From Vulcanimicrobiota bacterium (GTDB lineage: Bacteria > Vulcanimicrobiota > Vulcanimicrobiia > Vulcanimicrobiales > Vulcanimicrobiaceae), in contig JACRTZ010000063.1 of the NCBI GenBank assembly GCA_014304965.1, forward strand, positions 1 to 22,589: a DNA stretch of 22,589 nt, written 5' to 3'. The notes below the pieces were generated by a model. That model saw nothing but the letters and a program-made list of their open reading frames with translations. It was not told where the DNA came from and did no database searches. Position 1 is the first letter of the stretch, and each line of letters starts with the position of its first letter. The position numbers and the translations under genes were made by a program. Positions 14,619 through 21,557 of the stretch are shown here, one piece after another.

Positions 14619-14624
14619 CACTCG

Positions 14625-14631
14625 ATGCTAA
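14625..14631 (-). promoter_or_regulatory. Leaderless -10 element of HNH2
   Basis: TTAGCAT on the minus strand (TAGCAT at 14630-14625), six bases before ATG 14618, is identical in sequence and spacing to the HNH1 promoter. Confidence 0.65.
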
Positions 14632-14638
14632 GGCTCGG

Positions 14639-14660
14639 GTGTGCCAGCACCCTGGCACTC
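14639..14660 (-). promoter_or_regulatory. 22-bp palindromic operator upstream of HNH2
   Basis: On the minus strand GAGTGCCA-N6-TGGCACAC forms an inverted repeat with one mismatch (GTGCCAG/CTGGCAC is perfect). Seven bases separate it from TTAGCAT, exactly as at HNH1. The N6 and N7 segments differ between the two loci, so the palindrome, the -10 and the spacings are what is conserved. That points to protein binding rather than recent duplication alone. Confidence 0.75.
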
Positions 14661-14796
14661 GAAAAACATCCGTCCGGAAAAATCAGGATTCAAGGCTCCC
14701 TGAAACCGTTGACAGTGCGCACATGCGCAGCGCTCAGTGACGCTGATCACTCAGGGAAACTTACCACGCAATTCCCAGCCGTCCGATACGTACGGT
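14661..14796. other. Divergent intergenic region between HNH2 and the Flp pilin gene
   Basis: A TTGACA hexamer lies at 14709-14714 on the + strand, but I see no convincing -10 at 16-19 bases. A 5-bp stem TCAGG/CCTGA (14683-14703) and a TGCGCA-CA-TGCGCA repeat (14715-14729) are present without a recognisable class. No riboswitch core was recognised. Confidence 0.35.
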
Positions 14797-14958
14797 ATGA
14801 GACGTGCCTTGTTATTTCTGCGCGACGACGGCGCGCAAGGTCTTACGGAGTTCGCCTTGATCATCGCCCTAGTCGCGATCGTCGGCATGATCGCGCTCAA
14901 CGCGCTCGGGAACAAAGGCGGCAACTCCCTGCAGAACGCCTCCAACCAGCTCTCGTAA
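14797..14958 (+). CDS. Flp/Fap-type pilin subunit
   Basis: This is a 53-aa type IVb prepilin. A short basic leader (MRRALLFLRDDG) is followed by AQGLTEFALI, the conserved Glu-bearing start of the mature pilin (E18), and one hydrophobic helix (about 19-38), then a short polar tail ending QNASNQLS. Prepilin peptidase would cleave near G12. Flp pilins are assembled by Tad secretion systems into adhesive pili. No tad or prepilin peptidase gene lies within the window, so it is an orphan here. ATG 14797 gives the proper short leader; an upstream in-frame start would add 20 unlikely residues. No good Shine-Dalgarno is visible. It converges with the minus-strand operon nine bases downstream. Confidence 0.85.
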   Translation: MRRALLFLRDDGAQGLTEFALIIALVAIVGMIALNALGNKGGNSLQNASNQLS

Positions 14959-14963
14959 CTTCG

Positions 14964-14980
14964 CGGCTCAGCGCGAGCCG
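14964..14980. terminator. Hairpin between convergent genes
   Basis: CGGCTC-AGCGC-GAGCCG is a 6-bp stem between the pilin stop and the end of the minus-strand small gene. There is no T run, so it would be at best a weak bidirectional terminator. Confidence 0.3.
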
Positions 14981-15304
14981 AGCATCCACTGAAACAAGAA
15001 CTGGCGGAAGATCTGGGTTTCGTTCGGTCCGGCGGGATCGTTGTAGTTGTTGCCGTCGTGAGCGTGAACAGCCGCGTTAAGCCGGCGGCCGTTCCTCTGC
15101 GGGAAGGGCCCGTATGCCATCGTGGGGGCGGCCCACCAGAGCCTCGCCCTCGCTGACCGGGAGCTGGTGGTGACGCCGTACGCCGTGGGGGGGCGAGGAC
15201 TTCGGGCGCACCCACGGAGCCATACGGTGCGTCCGCGCACTCGCTTGGTAGGCCACGAGCACGAGCGCCGCAATTGCGGCCAGTCCGACGAGACGTTGGA
15301 TCAT
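14968..15304 (-). pseudogene. Small exported protein, frameshifted at a run of seven C
   Basis: ATG at 15304 overlaps the malate synthase TGA (ATGA), supporting a real coupled gene. It encodes an N-terminal signal or anchor (MIQRLVGLAAIAALVLVAYQ). After about 38 codons the frame meets seven C (15193-15187 on the minus strand). Staying in frame gives a 75-residue, arginine/histidine-rich product with no family-like features. Losing one C moves into a frame that runs about 75 codons to the TGA at 14968 and reads naturally (MAYGPFPQRNGRRLN, then NETQIFRQFLFQWML). Total length would be about 112 aa. The cause may be a homopolymer sequencing error, slippage or real decay. I do not recognise the family. 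Confidence 0.5.
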
Positions 15305-16821
15305 ACCGGGTCGTGCGCTCCTTGAACGATCATCGCCTCGCTGATTTCTCGCGCGCGGCGAAGGGTCGCGGCGTCGCCGATCTCGCAGCCGGACGCGATC
15401 AGCTTCTGGAGTTCTTCATCGAACCAGCGCGTGATGTCGGCGGCCGAATGCATGCCGTGGCGAACGCGCTGGGCGATCATGAGGCGGTAGATTCGGTCCG
15501 TCGCAAGATCTTCCATGTAGCCGTCCAGCAAGCTCGCACCCAAACCGTTGAGGTAGCCGTTGCGATACCGGATGACGGTGCGAATCGCATCCCGCGTCCC
15601 CTCTGCGGTTTTCGCGCCGATGCCCGTAGGCGCGGGGCGAAGATCGGGGTGCTGCACGAAATCCGGCCGATACGACGCTAGTTGATTGGGAAACGGAAAT
15701 TGTTCGACCGCGATCGCGTTTTGATCCGGATGGCCGGTCCAGGCTCCGTCCATCAGGCAGTCGGCTTCGTTCTTCTTGTCCTCGGCAAGCACGCGCAAGG
15801 CACGTGCGTTCAACTCCGGATCTTCGCGACTCGGGAAGAGCGCCGTCATGCCGCCGACGGCGAGCAAGCCGTGTTTGTGCGCGATGGACGGCAGCAACCG
15901 CCGCAGGTTTTGAAAGAACGGGACGTCGTGCGGAATCGTGTTCCGGTCCGGCAGCACCCACGCCGGATCGGCGAGTTTGAAATGGATGAGGCTCGCCATG
16001 TAGTCCCAGCGCCCGAGGTCGAGCCCGAGAATGTGCTCCCGCAAATTGAAAGCGAACTCTTCGAGCTCGTACGCGAGCGGGTGCGCTTCGCACAGCGCCA
16101 TGCACTTGATCGCGTCCGGGGCCAGGCCTTTGGCTTTCGCGAGCGAGCGGAACACGTCGCGCCACCACAGCGCTTCCTCGGCCGATTCCGATTTCGGAAT
16201 GTAAATGCAGAGCGGATGCGCGAGCCGTGCGAAGTCGAGCCCATAGACGAGCAGCGCGAGATCGAACAATGCGGCGGACGTGGTTTCTTCCGGGAAGATC
16301 CCCGCCTGATGCATGTGCAGGCCGCGCACGCGGACCCAGGTGACGATCGGCGACGGCGTGATGCCGACGCGCGTGCCGCGCTTGCGGTCGTCGTAAGCCA
16401 GTTCGCCGTACAGCGCGCGCACGACGTTCTCGCTGCCGAGCATAGCGCGCTCCCACTCATTGGCCATCGAGTCTTCCAAATCGAGCATGACGCCGGGCGC
16501 GCCTGAATTGAGCAGCTTGACGCACAACTCGGCGTCGTCGGCCGGGCCGGTCATTTGATTGCGCTGGTCACGGCACCAGGCGGGCAGCTCTATGCGCCAG
16601 TCGCCGGTGGTGGCTTCCGAAGGCGGCAAGAAATCCGGCAGGTCGCCGTGGAGGGCGCGTTCGAGCGCCTTGGCGCGCCGCGCTACCAAAGCGATCTGGC
16701 GGCCCGAGAATTCGGCGTGCAGGGCACGATAGAACGCGCCGAAGCCCGGCGCGAGGTCGCGTTCGAGATCGAAGCCTGAGGGCGCCGCGTTCATCGGCGG
16801 GATCGCGCTCTGAAGAAGCAT
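15301..16821 (-). CDS. aceB: Malate synthase (AceB-like)
   Basis: Malate synthase condenses glyoxylate with acetyl-CoA to malate, closing the glyoxylate shunt. The 506-aa product has the TIM-barrel core motifs: LNSGAPGVMLDLEDS (104-118), WVRVRGLHM with R166 and H169, ALFDLALLVYG, YIPKSES (207-213), CEAHPLAYELEE with E245, LREHILGLDLGRWDY ending in D273-Y274 (the Mg-binding Glu/Asp pair of the family), GGMTALFPSRED and DGAWTGHP (358-365). Length suits the shorter malate synthase A class. ATG 16821 is preceded by GAGGA about five bases upstream. No isocitrate lyase gene is in the window. It lies 37 bases after a GT87 gene and overlaps the next small gene. Confidence 0.88.
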   Translation of the reverse strand: MLLQSAIPPMNAAPSGFDLERDLAPGFGAFYRALHAEFSGRQIALVARRAKALERALHGDLPDFLPPSEATTGDWRIELPAWCRDQRNQMTGPADDAELCVKLLNSGAPGVMLDLEDSMANEWERAMLGSENVVRALYGELAYDDRKRGTRVGITPSPIVTWVRVRGLHMHQAGIFPEETTSAALFDLALLVYGLDFARLAHPLCIYIPKSESAEEALWWRDVFRSLAKAKGLAPDAIKCMALCEAHPLAYELEEFAFNLREHILGLDLGRWDYMASLIHFKLADPAWVLPDRNTIPHDVPFFQNLRRLLPSIAHKHGLLAVGGMTALFPSREDPELNARALRVLAEDKKNEADCLMDGAWTGHPDQNAIAVEQFPFPNQLASYRPDFVQHPDLRPAPTGIGAKTAEGTRDAIRTVIRYRNGYLNGLGASLLDGYMEDLATDRIYRLMIAQRVRHGMHSAADITRWFDEELQKLIASGCEIGDAATLRRAREISEAMIVQGAHDPV

Positions 16822-16858
16822 GGGGTCCTCGCTCGGCCTGGAGACTTCGGAGCGAAGC

Positions 16859-18319
16859 CTACCTATATGCGATTCGCCCTAATGGACGGTTTTCTTTTTC
16901 TTCCCTTGGCGCGGCAACTGAAACTTTGTTGGGGACTGCGAGCACGATGGCACCGGCCACGAGCGCGGCGAGTCCGAGCCAATTCGGCAGTTTGGCCAGA
17001 TCGAAGGCCGACGCGTTGCTGGTCGCAACGGTCCGCACGTACAGATCCCAACTCGCCTGGGCGAGCGCGGCCGGATCGTAGTGCAGGGCCAGGATGCGGC
17101 TCGCGTCCGGGACGCGCTCGTGCACGAGCGCGGCCGCGAGGCTTGCGAAGCCGTAGGTCGCGGCCCCAGCGACCGCCGACGCGAGCGGACGCGCGCGAAA
17201 AAGTGTGTGGGCCAGCGCTGCTGCCGCGGCAGCAGCGAACAAGGGAAAGGCCGTGCCGAGGCTCGCGAACTGCACGAACGGGATTGCCAGTCCCGCGATT
17301 GCCGCCGCCCACACGGTGCGGAGCTGCGGTGCGCGCGCGAACAGCAAGAACGCGGCGGGAAGCGCGGCCGCGAGTTGCACGACGTGCACGAATGGGCCCC
17401 CGAATACCGCAAGCGCGCACGGTACTGCGACCAGCAACCCGGGCGCGCACAAGCGCTTGGCAAGCCGCGGCGCCAGCGCGATACCGAGCGCGACCATCGC
17501 GACGTACGACACGTTTCCAAGCATGAGCGCCGGCGCGTCGGCGACGCCTGCGCGATGTAAGACGTACGTCAGGCTGAATTGTTTTTGGCTGACGATCTCC
17601 GCCATCGCGTGCGCCGGCAAGACCTCGCGCACGTATTCGATGCAGCGGGCCGCTCCGAGCAGCGCGAACGAGACGCCCGCGAAGAGGGCGGCGGCGAGGG
17701 ACAGCGGCAGGCGCGCTTTCGGTCGAAAAACGAACAGCGCGATGCAGGCGGGCAAGCCGAGGTGCGGCTCGATCGTGGCTAGCGCCGCGGCAACGGCGGC
17801 CGCGCGGTCGCGCGCGGCTTCGACGTGCGCGACGGCCAGGACGATCGCTGCGATTGCGACCGGTGCGATCTGCCCGAGCGTCAGCGACGCGAGGCCGTCG
17901 ACGAGACCGAACGCGGCGACGAGCGCGAGCGTCGAAACGCCGGTGAGACGGCGCATCGCGACGATCGTGAACGCGAAGGCGAGCGCGGACAAGAGCGTCC
18001 ACACAACGGCCGCGACGTCGTACGGCAAACGCGCGAGCAGCGCAAACGGTGCGAGCGCGTACGGTGGGAGCGGCGCGGGCACGCTCAAGTTCGCCGGCGC
18101 ACGGTTGAGCGCGGCCGCTCGCGGCGCGCGTTCGCAAGCGCCAAGGGGTTCCGCGCGATAGGGATCGGCGCCGCGGTCGATTGCGGCGCCCGCGCAATAG
18201 AACGCGTTGAAATCGCGCATCAGATTTTGCGGCCGCGCGGCGGGCCATAGCCACAGCAGCGCGGCGACCGCAACGGCCGCCGCGACCCACGGACCCCGGG
18301 GCGGGGCGAAGGCGCTCAC
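16859..18319 (-). CDS. GT87-type (DUF2029) polytopic membrane protein
   Basis: The 486-aa protein has an N-terminal helix (about 11-27) and then the family-type loop MRDFNAFYCAGAAIDRGADPYRAEPL. Further helices include PPYALAPFALLARLP, VDGLASLTLGQIAPVAI and TIEPHLGLPACIALFVF. GT87 enzymes are integral membrane glycosyltransferases using polyprenol-phosphate sugars. The acidic residue of the first loop (D in RDFNAFY) is in the position expected for the catalytic Asp. It is a paralogue of the + strand gene ending at 13861. GTG 18319 is the only good start and has just GAAAG directly before it, so initiation may be weak. It is the first gene of a minus-strand operon with aceB. Acceptor substrate is unknown. 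Confidence 0.8.
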   Translation of the reverse strand: MSAFAPPRGPWVAAAVAVAALLWLWPAARPQNLMRDFNAFYCAGAAIDRGADPYRAEPLGACERAPRAAALNRAPANLSVPAPLPPYALAPFALLARLPYDVAAVVWTLLSALAFAFTIVAMRRLTGVSTLALVAAFGLVDGLASLTLGQIAPVAIAAIVLAVAHVEAARDRAAAVAAALATIEPHLGLPACIALFVFRPKARLPLSLAAALFAGVSFALLGAARCIEYVREVLPAHAMAEIVSQKQFSLTYVLHRAGVADAPALMLGNVSYVAMVALGIALAPRLAKRLCAPGLLVAVPCALAVFGGPFVHVVQLAAALPAAFLLFARAPQLRTVWAAAIAGLAIPFVQFASLGTAFPLFAAAAAAALAHTLFRARPLASAVAGAATYGFASLAAALVHERVPDASRILALHYDPAALAQASWDLYVRTVATSNASAFDLAKLPNWLGLAALVAGAIVLAVPNKVSVAAPREEKENRPLGRIAYR

Positions 18320-18587
18320 CTTTCAGTCATCGGACGAAATCGCGGCGGGCCGAGGATGTGACCCGGCTCACGCTTTACGCGCAGCGCAAGGTCCCGCAGG
18401 AGCGGGCGAGAGAAGCGAGCTTGCGTGCACGGCGGGTGCACACGTCCATCCATGGAAGGAAGGCGCTCGAAGGGCTCTCGGCGCGGCCGGGGGCTCTTCG
18501 TGTTTTCCTGGGCATCTTTCTGCCGAAGCGAAGGGTCGCGCCCGCTGCCCGCGATAGTCGTAGGCAAAGCCGAATGCGAGGTTCCCG
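18320..18587. other. Divergent intergenic region
   Basis: The region holds start signals for the GT87 gene (-) and the 128-aa gene (+). I see a doubled palindrome GTGCAC-N5-GTGCAC near 18425-18441, but no clear -35/-10 pair, no terminator and no riboswitch core I recognise. Reading frames crossing it look non-coding. Confidence 0.4.
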
Positions 18588-18974
18588 ATGGCGACGATCG
18601 CGCAAGTCGAGCGGCAGATTTTCGAACGCGAAGGTTTTCGCGTCCGCTTGGCGCCCCTGAACGAAAAAGTGAAAGCGATCCCGCCCTACGAGTTTTCGGC
18701 GATGGCGCCGCAGCGCTGGCGCGTTTCCGACTGGAAGACGTATCGGCTCACGCGCTACATCACCGTGCTGCGCGGCGTGACGGTACTGCGCGGCGACGGC
18801 AGCGACGTCGGACGCGACATGCAACTCGGCAATCTCCGCGACACCTACTACGAAGCGGACTACGGTCCCGTGCGCGCGCCGGAGGGCGACGACGACGAAA
18901 AAGTCATCGACTTGGCGGCGCGCAAGGCGGAACCGCGGCGCTCGCTCAATCGTCCGAAAAACCCGCGCCGCTGA
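18588..18974 (+). CDS. Conserved-looking hypothetical protein, 128 aa
   Basis: I do not recognise this family. The product is soluble: residues 1-45 are charged with a MATIAQVERQIFEREGF helix, 46-100 contain WRVSDWKTYRLTRY, RGVTVLRGDGSDVGRD and LRDTYYEADYG, and the C-terminus (from about 105) is a low-complexity acidic then Arg/Lys/Pro-rich tail. GAGG about seven bases before ATG supports the start. Its TGA overlaps the CTG start proposed for the ABC permease (CTGA), so it is the first gene of the transporter operon and probably serves the same pathway. No signal peptide or metal motif is seen. Confidence 0.72.
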   Translation: MATIAQVERQIFEREGFRVRLAPLNEKVKAIPPYEFSAMAPQRWRVSDWKTYRLTRYITVLRGVTVLRGDGSDVGRDMQLGNLRDTYYEADYGPVRAPEGDDDEKVIDLAARKAEPRRSLNRPKNPRR

Positions 18975-19723
18975 CCTTTTCCGCGCGCCTCAACTGGCTT
19001 TCCATTTTTCTCGGCCTCGTGGTCTGGGAAGCGATCGCACGGCGTTTGCCGCACATCGTGCTCCCGCCGCCGTCGATCGTGCTCGTGCGGCTGGCCCAGG
19101 ATCTGCTCTCGGGAAAACTCGTCGTCGCCCTGCTCGGTTCGCTGGAAGCGCTCGTGCTCGGACTCGCGTTGACGATCGTCATCGGCGTTCCGCTCGGCTT
19201 CGCGCTCGGGCGCAATCGAACGCTGGCCGAGATGTTCGACCCGGTGCTCAATGCGCTCTACGCGATTCCGCCCGTGGCCTTCGTGCCGTTCTTGGTGATC
19301 TGGTTCGGGCTGCATTTGCCGGCGCGCATCGCGCTCGTATTTCTCATGTCGGTTTTCGAAGTGACGGTAGCGGTTTCGGTGGGTGCGCGCGAGGTCAATC
19401 CGCGTTTGATCGACGTCGGCCGTTCCTTCGGCGCGCGCGGTTTTGAATTGACGCGCAAGGTGGTCTTCCCGGCCGCGTTACCGTTCGTCTTTGCGGGCGT
19501 GCGGATCGGACTCGTGCGCGCGATCAACGGCACGATCACGGCCGAGCTCTTTTTTGCGGCGATCAACTTGGGCGCGATCATGAATGAGGACGCCACCCGC
19601 TTCGACACCGCCGGTCTGCTGACGGTCATCGTGTTGCTTGCGCTCCTCGGCTTGGCTGCGCAAGCCGCGTTCGCGCGTCTGGAAGCCCGCATCGTGCCGT
19701 GGCACCTCCGGCCGGCCGCATGA
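18971..19723 (+). CDS. ABC transporter permease (nitrate/sulfonate/taurine class), CTG start proposed
   Basis: A 250-aa inner-membrane permease of the SsuC/TauC type, with about six helices. A first helix (WLSIFLGLVVWEAIA) is followed by LPPPSIV, VIGVPLGFALG and PPVAFVPFLVIWFG. The cytoplasmic EAA loop VGRSFGARGFELTRKVVFPAALPFVFAG couples to the ATPase. No ATG, GTG or TTG lies in frame before the first helix. CTG at 18971 overlaps the previous TGA (CTGA), mirroring the ATGA, GTGA and TTGA junctions elsewhere in the window, and gives a normal N-terminus (M-TFSARLNW). The next GTG (in LGLVV) would cut into helix 1. Operon partner of the second permease. Confidence 0.85.
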   Translation: MTFSARLNWLSIFLGLVVWEAIARRLPHIVLPPPSIVLVRLAQDLLSGKLVVALLGSLEALVLGLALTIVIGVPLGFALGRNRTLAEMFDPVLNALYAIPPVAFVPFLVIWFGLHLPARIALVFLMSVFEVTVAVSVGAREVNPRLIDVGRSFGARGFELTRKVVFPAALPFVFAGVRIGLVRAINGTITAELFFAAINLGAIMNEDATRFDTAGLLTVIVLLALLGLAAQAAFARLEARIVPWHLRPAA

Positions 19724-20469
19724 AACGATCCTTGCTGCCGCTGGGGGGCATCGCGCTCGTGCTCTTGTTGTGGGAAGTCGCGGGACGGAGGCTGGGCGAC
19801 GCTTTACTGGCTCCGCCGTCCGCGGTGATCGTGCAATTCGTACCGCAACTGTTCGACGGCAGCGTGCTACCCGTGCTGGCCGACTCGCTGCGTCAGATGC
19901 TGATCGGGTTCGGGCTCGCGTATGCTTTCGGCGTACCGGCCGGCGTGCTGATGGCGCGCTCGCGGACGTTCGACGCGCTCGCCCATCCGTGGCTGAGCAT
20001 GGGCATCGTGACCTCGATCGCAGCGCTCGTGCCGCTGTTCATCCTGATGTTCGGCACGGGCTTTTCGTTCCGCGTCTCGATCGTGTTCTTTGCAGCCGTG
20101 TGGTTTGTGGCGCTCACGGTCTATCAAGGAGCGCGCGGCATCGACCCGCGCTGGCTCGAAGTCGGCCGCGCGTTCGAGGCCGGCCCGCTGCAAAGTTTCT
20201 GGAAGATCATGCTGCCGGCGCTCTGCCCCTACTTGATCATCGCCGCGCGCATCGGCGTGCTCCATGCGATCCGTGCGATGGTCGTCGCGGAAACTTTCGT
20301 CGTCGTCGGCTACGGTGCGCTCATCCACAACAGCGGGCTCTCGGTTTCGACCGCACCGCTGCTCGGCTTGCTTCTCGTCCTCATGGCGCTCGGCGCCCTT
20401 GCGACGTGGATCCTTCGCAGAGCCTCGTCGTGGATCGCCCCGTGGTACCAAGAGCGCGCGAGCGCGTAG
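19720..20469 (+). CDS. ABC transporter permease (nitrate/sulfonate/taurine class), second subunit
   Basis: A 249-aa permease homologous to the preceding one, so the transporter probably uses a heterodimeric membrane domain. It has a first helix (LLPLGGIALVLLLWEVAG), APPSAVIVQF, FGVPAGVLMARSR, a hydrophobic core, and the EAA loop VGRAFEAGPLQSFWKIMLPALCPYLI. ATG 19720 overlaps the first permease's TGA (ATGA). A GTG at 19699 would extend it by seven residues and is less likely. It is followed after 35 bases by the binding protein. Confidence 0.92.
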   Translation: MKRSLLPLGGIALVLLLWEVAGRRLGDALLAPPSAVIVQFVPQLFDGSVLPVLADSLRQMLIGFGLAYAFGVPAGVLMARSRTFDALAHPWLSMGIVTSIAALVPLFILMFGTGFSFRVSIVFFAAVWFVALTVYQGARGIDPRWLEVGRAFEAGPLQSFWKIMLPALCPYLIIAARIGVLHAIRAMVVAETFVVVGYGALIHNSGLSVSTAPLLGLLLVLMALGALATWILRRASSWIAPWYQERASA

Positions 20470-20493
20470 CGAAGGACCCTATCTACCAGAACG

Positions 20494-20499
20494 AAGGAG
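20494..20499 (+). promoter_or_regulatory. Shine-Dalgarno of the substrate-binding protein gene
   Basis: AAGGAG five bases before ATG 20505 is the strongest ribosome-binding site of this operon, fitting the excess of binding protein usually needed over permease. Confidence 0.75.
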
Positions 20500-20504
20500 T
20501 GCCC

Positions 20505-21557
20505 ATGCCAATCCGCCGTCGCGATGCCTTGAAGCTACTCTCCGCGGGGGCGGGCGCCGGGCTCTTGGGCTCGCTGCCCCTGCCCGGCGCGAGCAAAGAC
20601 CCGGACCGCATCATGGACATCGAGTTGCTCGGTTTTCAACTTGCGATCCATATTCCGGGAACCGCGGCGGTCATCGAGGGGCTTCCGGCGATGGGCGGTT
20701 ACGGCGCGCCGAAGGTCGCGCGCATCGACCAGATCCGGACCTCCGTTTCGAATCTCGTCGCCGGCAGCACCGAGATGGTCGAGACCGGCCCGACCGGCAT
20801 TTTGGGAGCGACCGAACAGGGCGGCGATCTGAAGATTCTCGGGTACTTTTACCGCAATACGAGCTTGATCTTCGTGGTCAACTCCGATCGCATCAAGGAC
20901 TACAAGGATCTCGAAAAGCCCGAGAACGTCGTCGCCGTCAATGGAAAGGGCGACATCACGCACGTGATGCTGCTCGGCCCGCTGATCAAACGCGGCGTGG
21001 ACGTCAACAAGCTGACGATCGTCGAAATCGGCGGTTCCGGCGGCCGGCTGCGCGCGCTTTTGTCGGGTCGCGTGCAAGCGGTGCCGATCCATTTCGATCA
21101 AGCCGCCGACGTGCTCAAGCAAGGGCCGTACAAGGTGCTCTTCCAGCCGTGGGACTTCTACCGGCTTTGGGTCAACGAAGTGTGGGCTTGTTCCGGCGCA
21201 TGGCTGAAGAAGCCGGGCAACGGCCGCGCCGCAATTGACGTGCTCAAAGCGACGACCGCGGCATTTCGCCGCGCGAACCGCGATTACAATTGGTACGCGC
21301 AAATGTACCGTAAGTACGCGACCGTTCCAAAAGCAAACGAAACGACCGACGAAGTGCTCAAGCCGCTGTGGCACAAATTGGTCAACGACGTGCGAGCGTG
21401 GCCCGACTACAACATCTTGACGGCCAACGACATGCGCGACCTGTTGCCGCTGTATAAAGCGGTGGGCGACATCAAGGGAACCGTCAACGCCAAGGACGTC
21501 ATCGACCACTCCTATGCGGAACAAGCAATGAAAGAGCTGCGAAAGCAGGGCCTTTGA
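20505..21557 (+). CDS. ABC transporter substrate-binding protein (NMT1/TauA-like) with Tat-type signal
   Basis: The 350-aa exported protein begins MPIRRRDALKLLSAGAGAG, a twin-arginine-type signal (RR followed by D-A-L-K) with a hydrophobic stretch and likely cleavage near residue 29. The mature part follows the periplasmic binding protein fold of nitrate/sulfonate/taurine systems: VSNLVAGSTEMVETGPTGI, KILGYFYRNTSLIFVVN, IKDYKDLEKPENVVAVNGKGD and SGRVQAVPIHFDQA. Substrate cannot be read from sequence. The Tat signal suggests folding or cofactor/ligand loading before export. The downstream AtuA-like gene hints at an organic acid or terpenoid-like ligand, which is inference. Its TGA overlaps the ATPase TTG (TTGA). 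Confidence 0.88.
   Translation: MPIRRRDALKLLSAGAGAGLLGSLPLPGASKDPDRIMDIELLGFQLAIHIPGTAAVIEGLPAMGGYGAPKVARIDQIRTSVSNLVAGSTEMVETGPTGILGATEQGGDLKILGYFYRNTSLIFVVNSDRIKDYKDLEKPENVVAVNGKGDITHVMLLGPLIKRGVDVNKLTIVEIGGSGGRLRALLSGRVQAVPIHFDQAADVLKQGPYKVLFQPWDFYRLWVNEVWACSGAWLKKPGNGRAAIDVLKATTAAFRRANRDYNWYAQMYRKYATVPKANETTDEVLKPLWHKLVNDVRAWPDYNILTANDMRDLLPLYKAVGDIKGTVNAKDVIDHSYAEQAMKELRKQGL

Noticed and set aside
14286..15080. 264-codon + strand open frame across HNH2 and the pilin
   Set aside because: It runs antisense to HNH2 and out of frame with the pilin, with no family-like segments.
15682..16506. 274-codon + strand open frame antisense to malate synthase
   Set aside because: Malate synthase motifs on the minus strand are unambiguous; the + frame is its antisense shadow.
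16863..18290. 475-codon minus-strand open frame, very rich in Arg
   Set aside because: It is a shadow of the GT87 gene in another frame; composition is Arg/Ala-rich noise typical of high-GC DNA, while the 16859-18319 frame has real membrane helices and a paralogue.
18320..18587. Possible riboswitch or small RNA upstream of the 128-aa gene
   Set aside because: I searched by eye for TPP, SAM, cobalamin, glycine and SRP-like cores and found only isolated short matches without the conserved structure.
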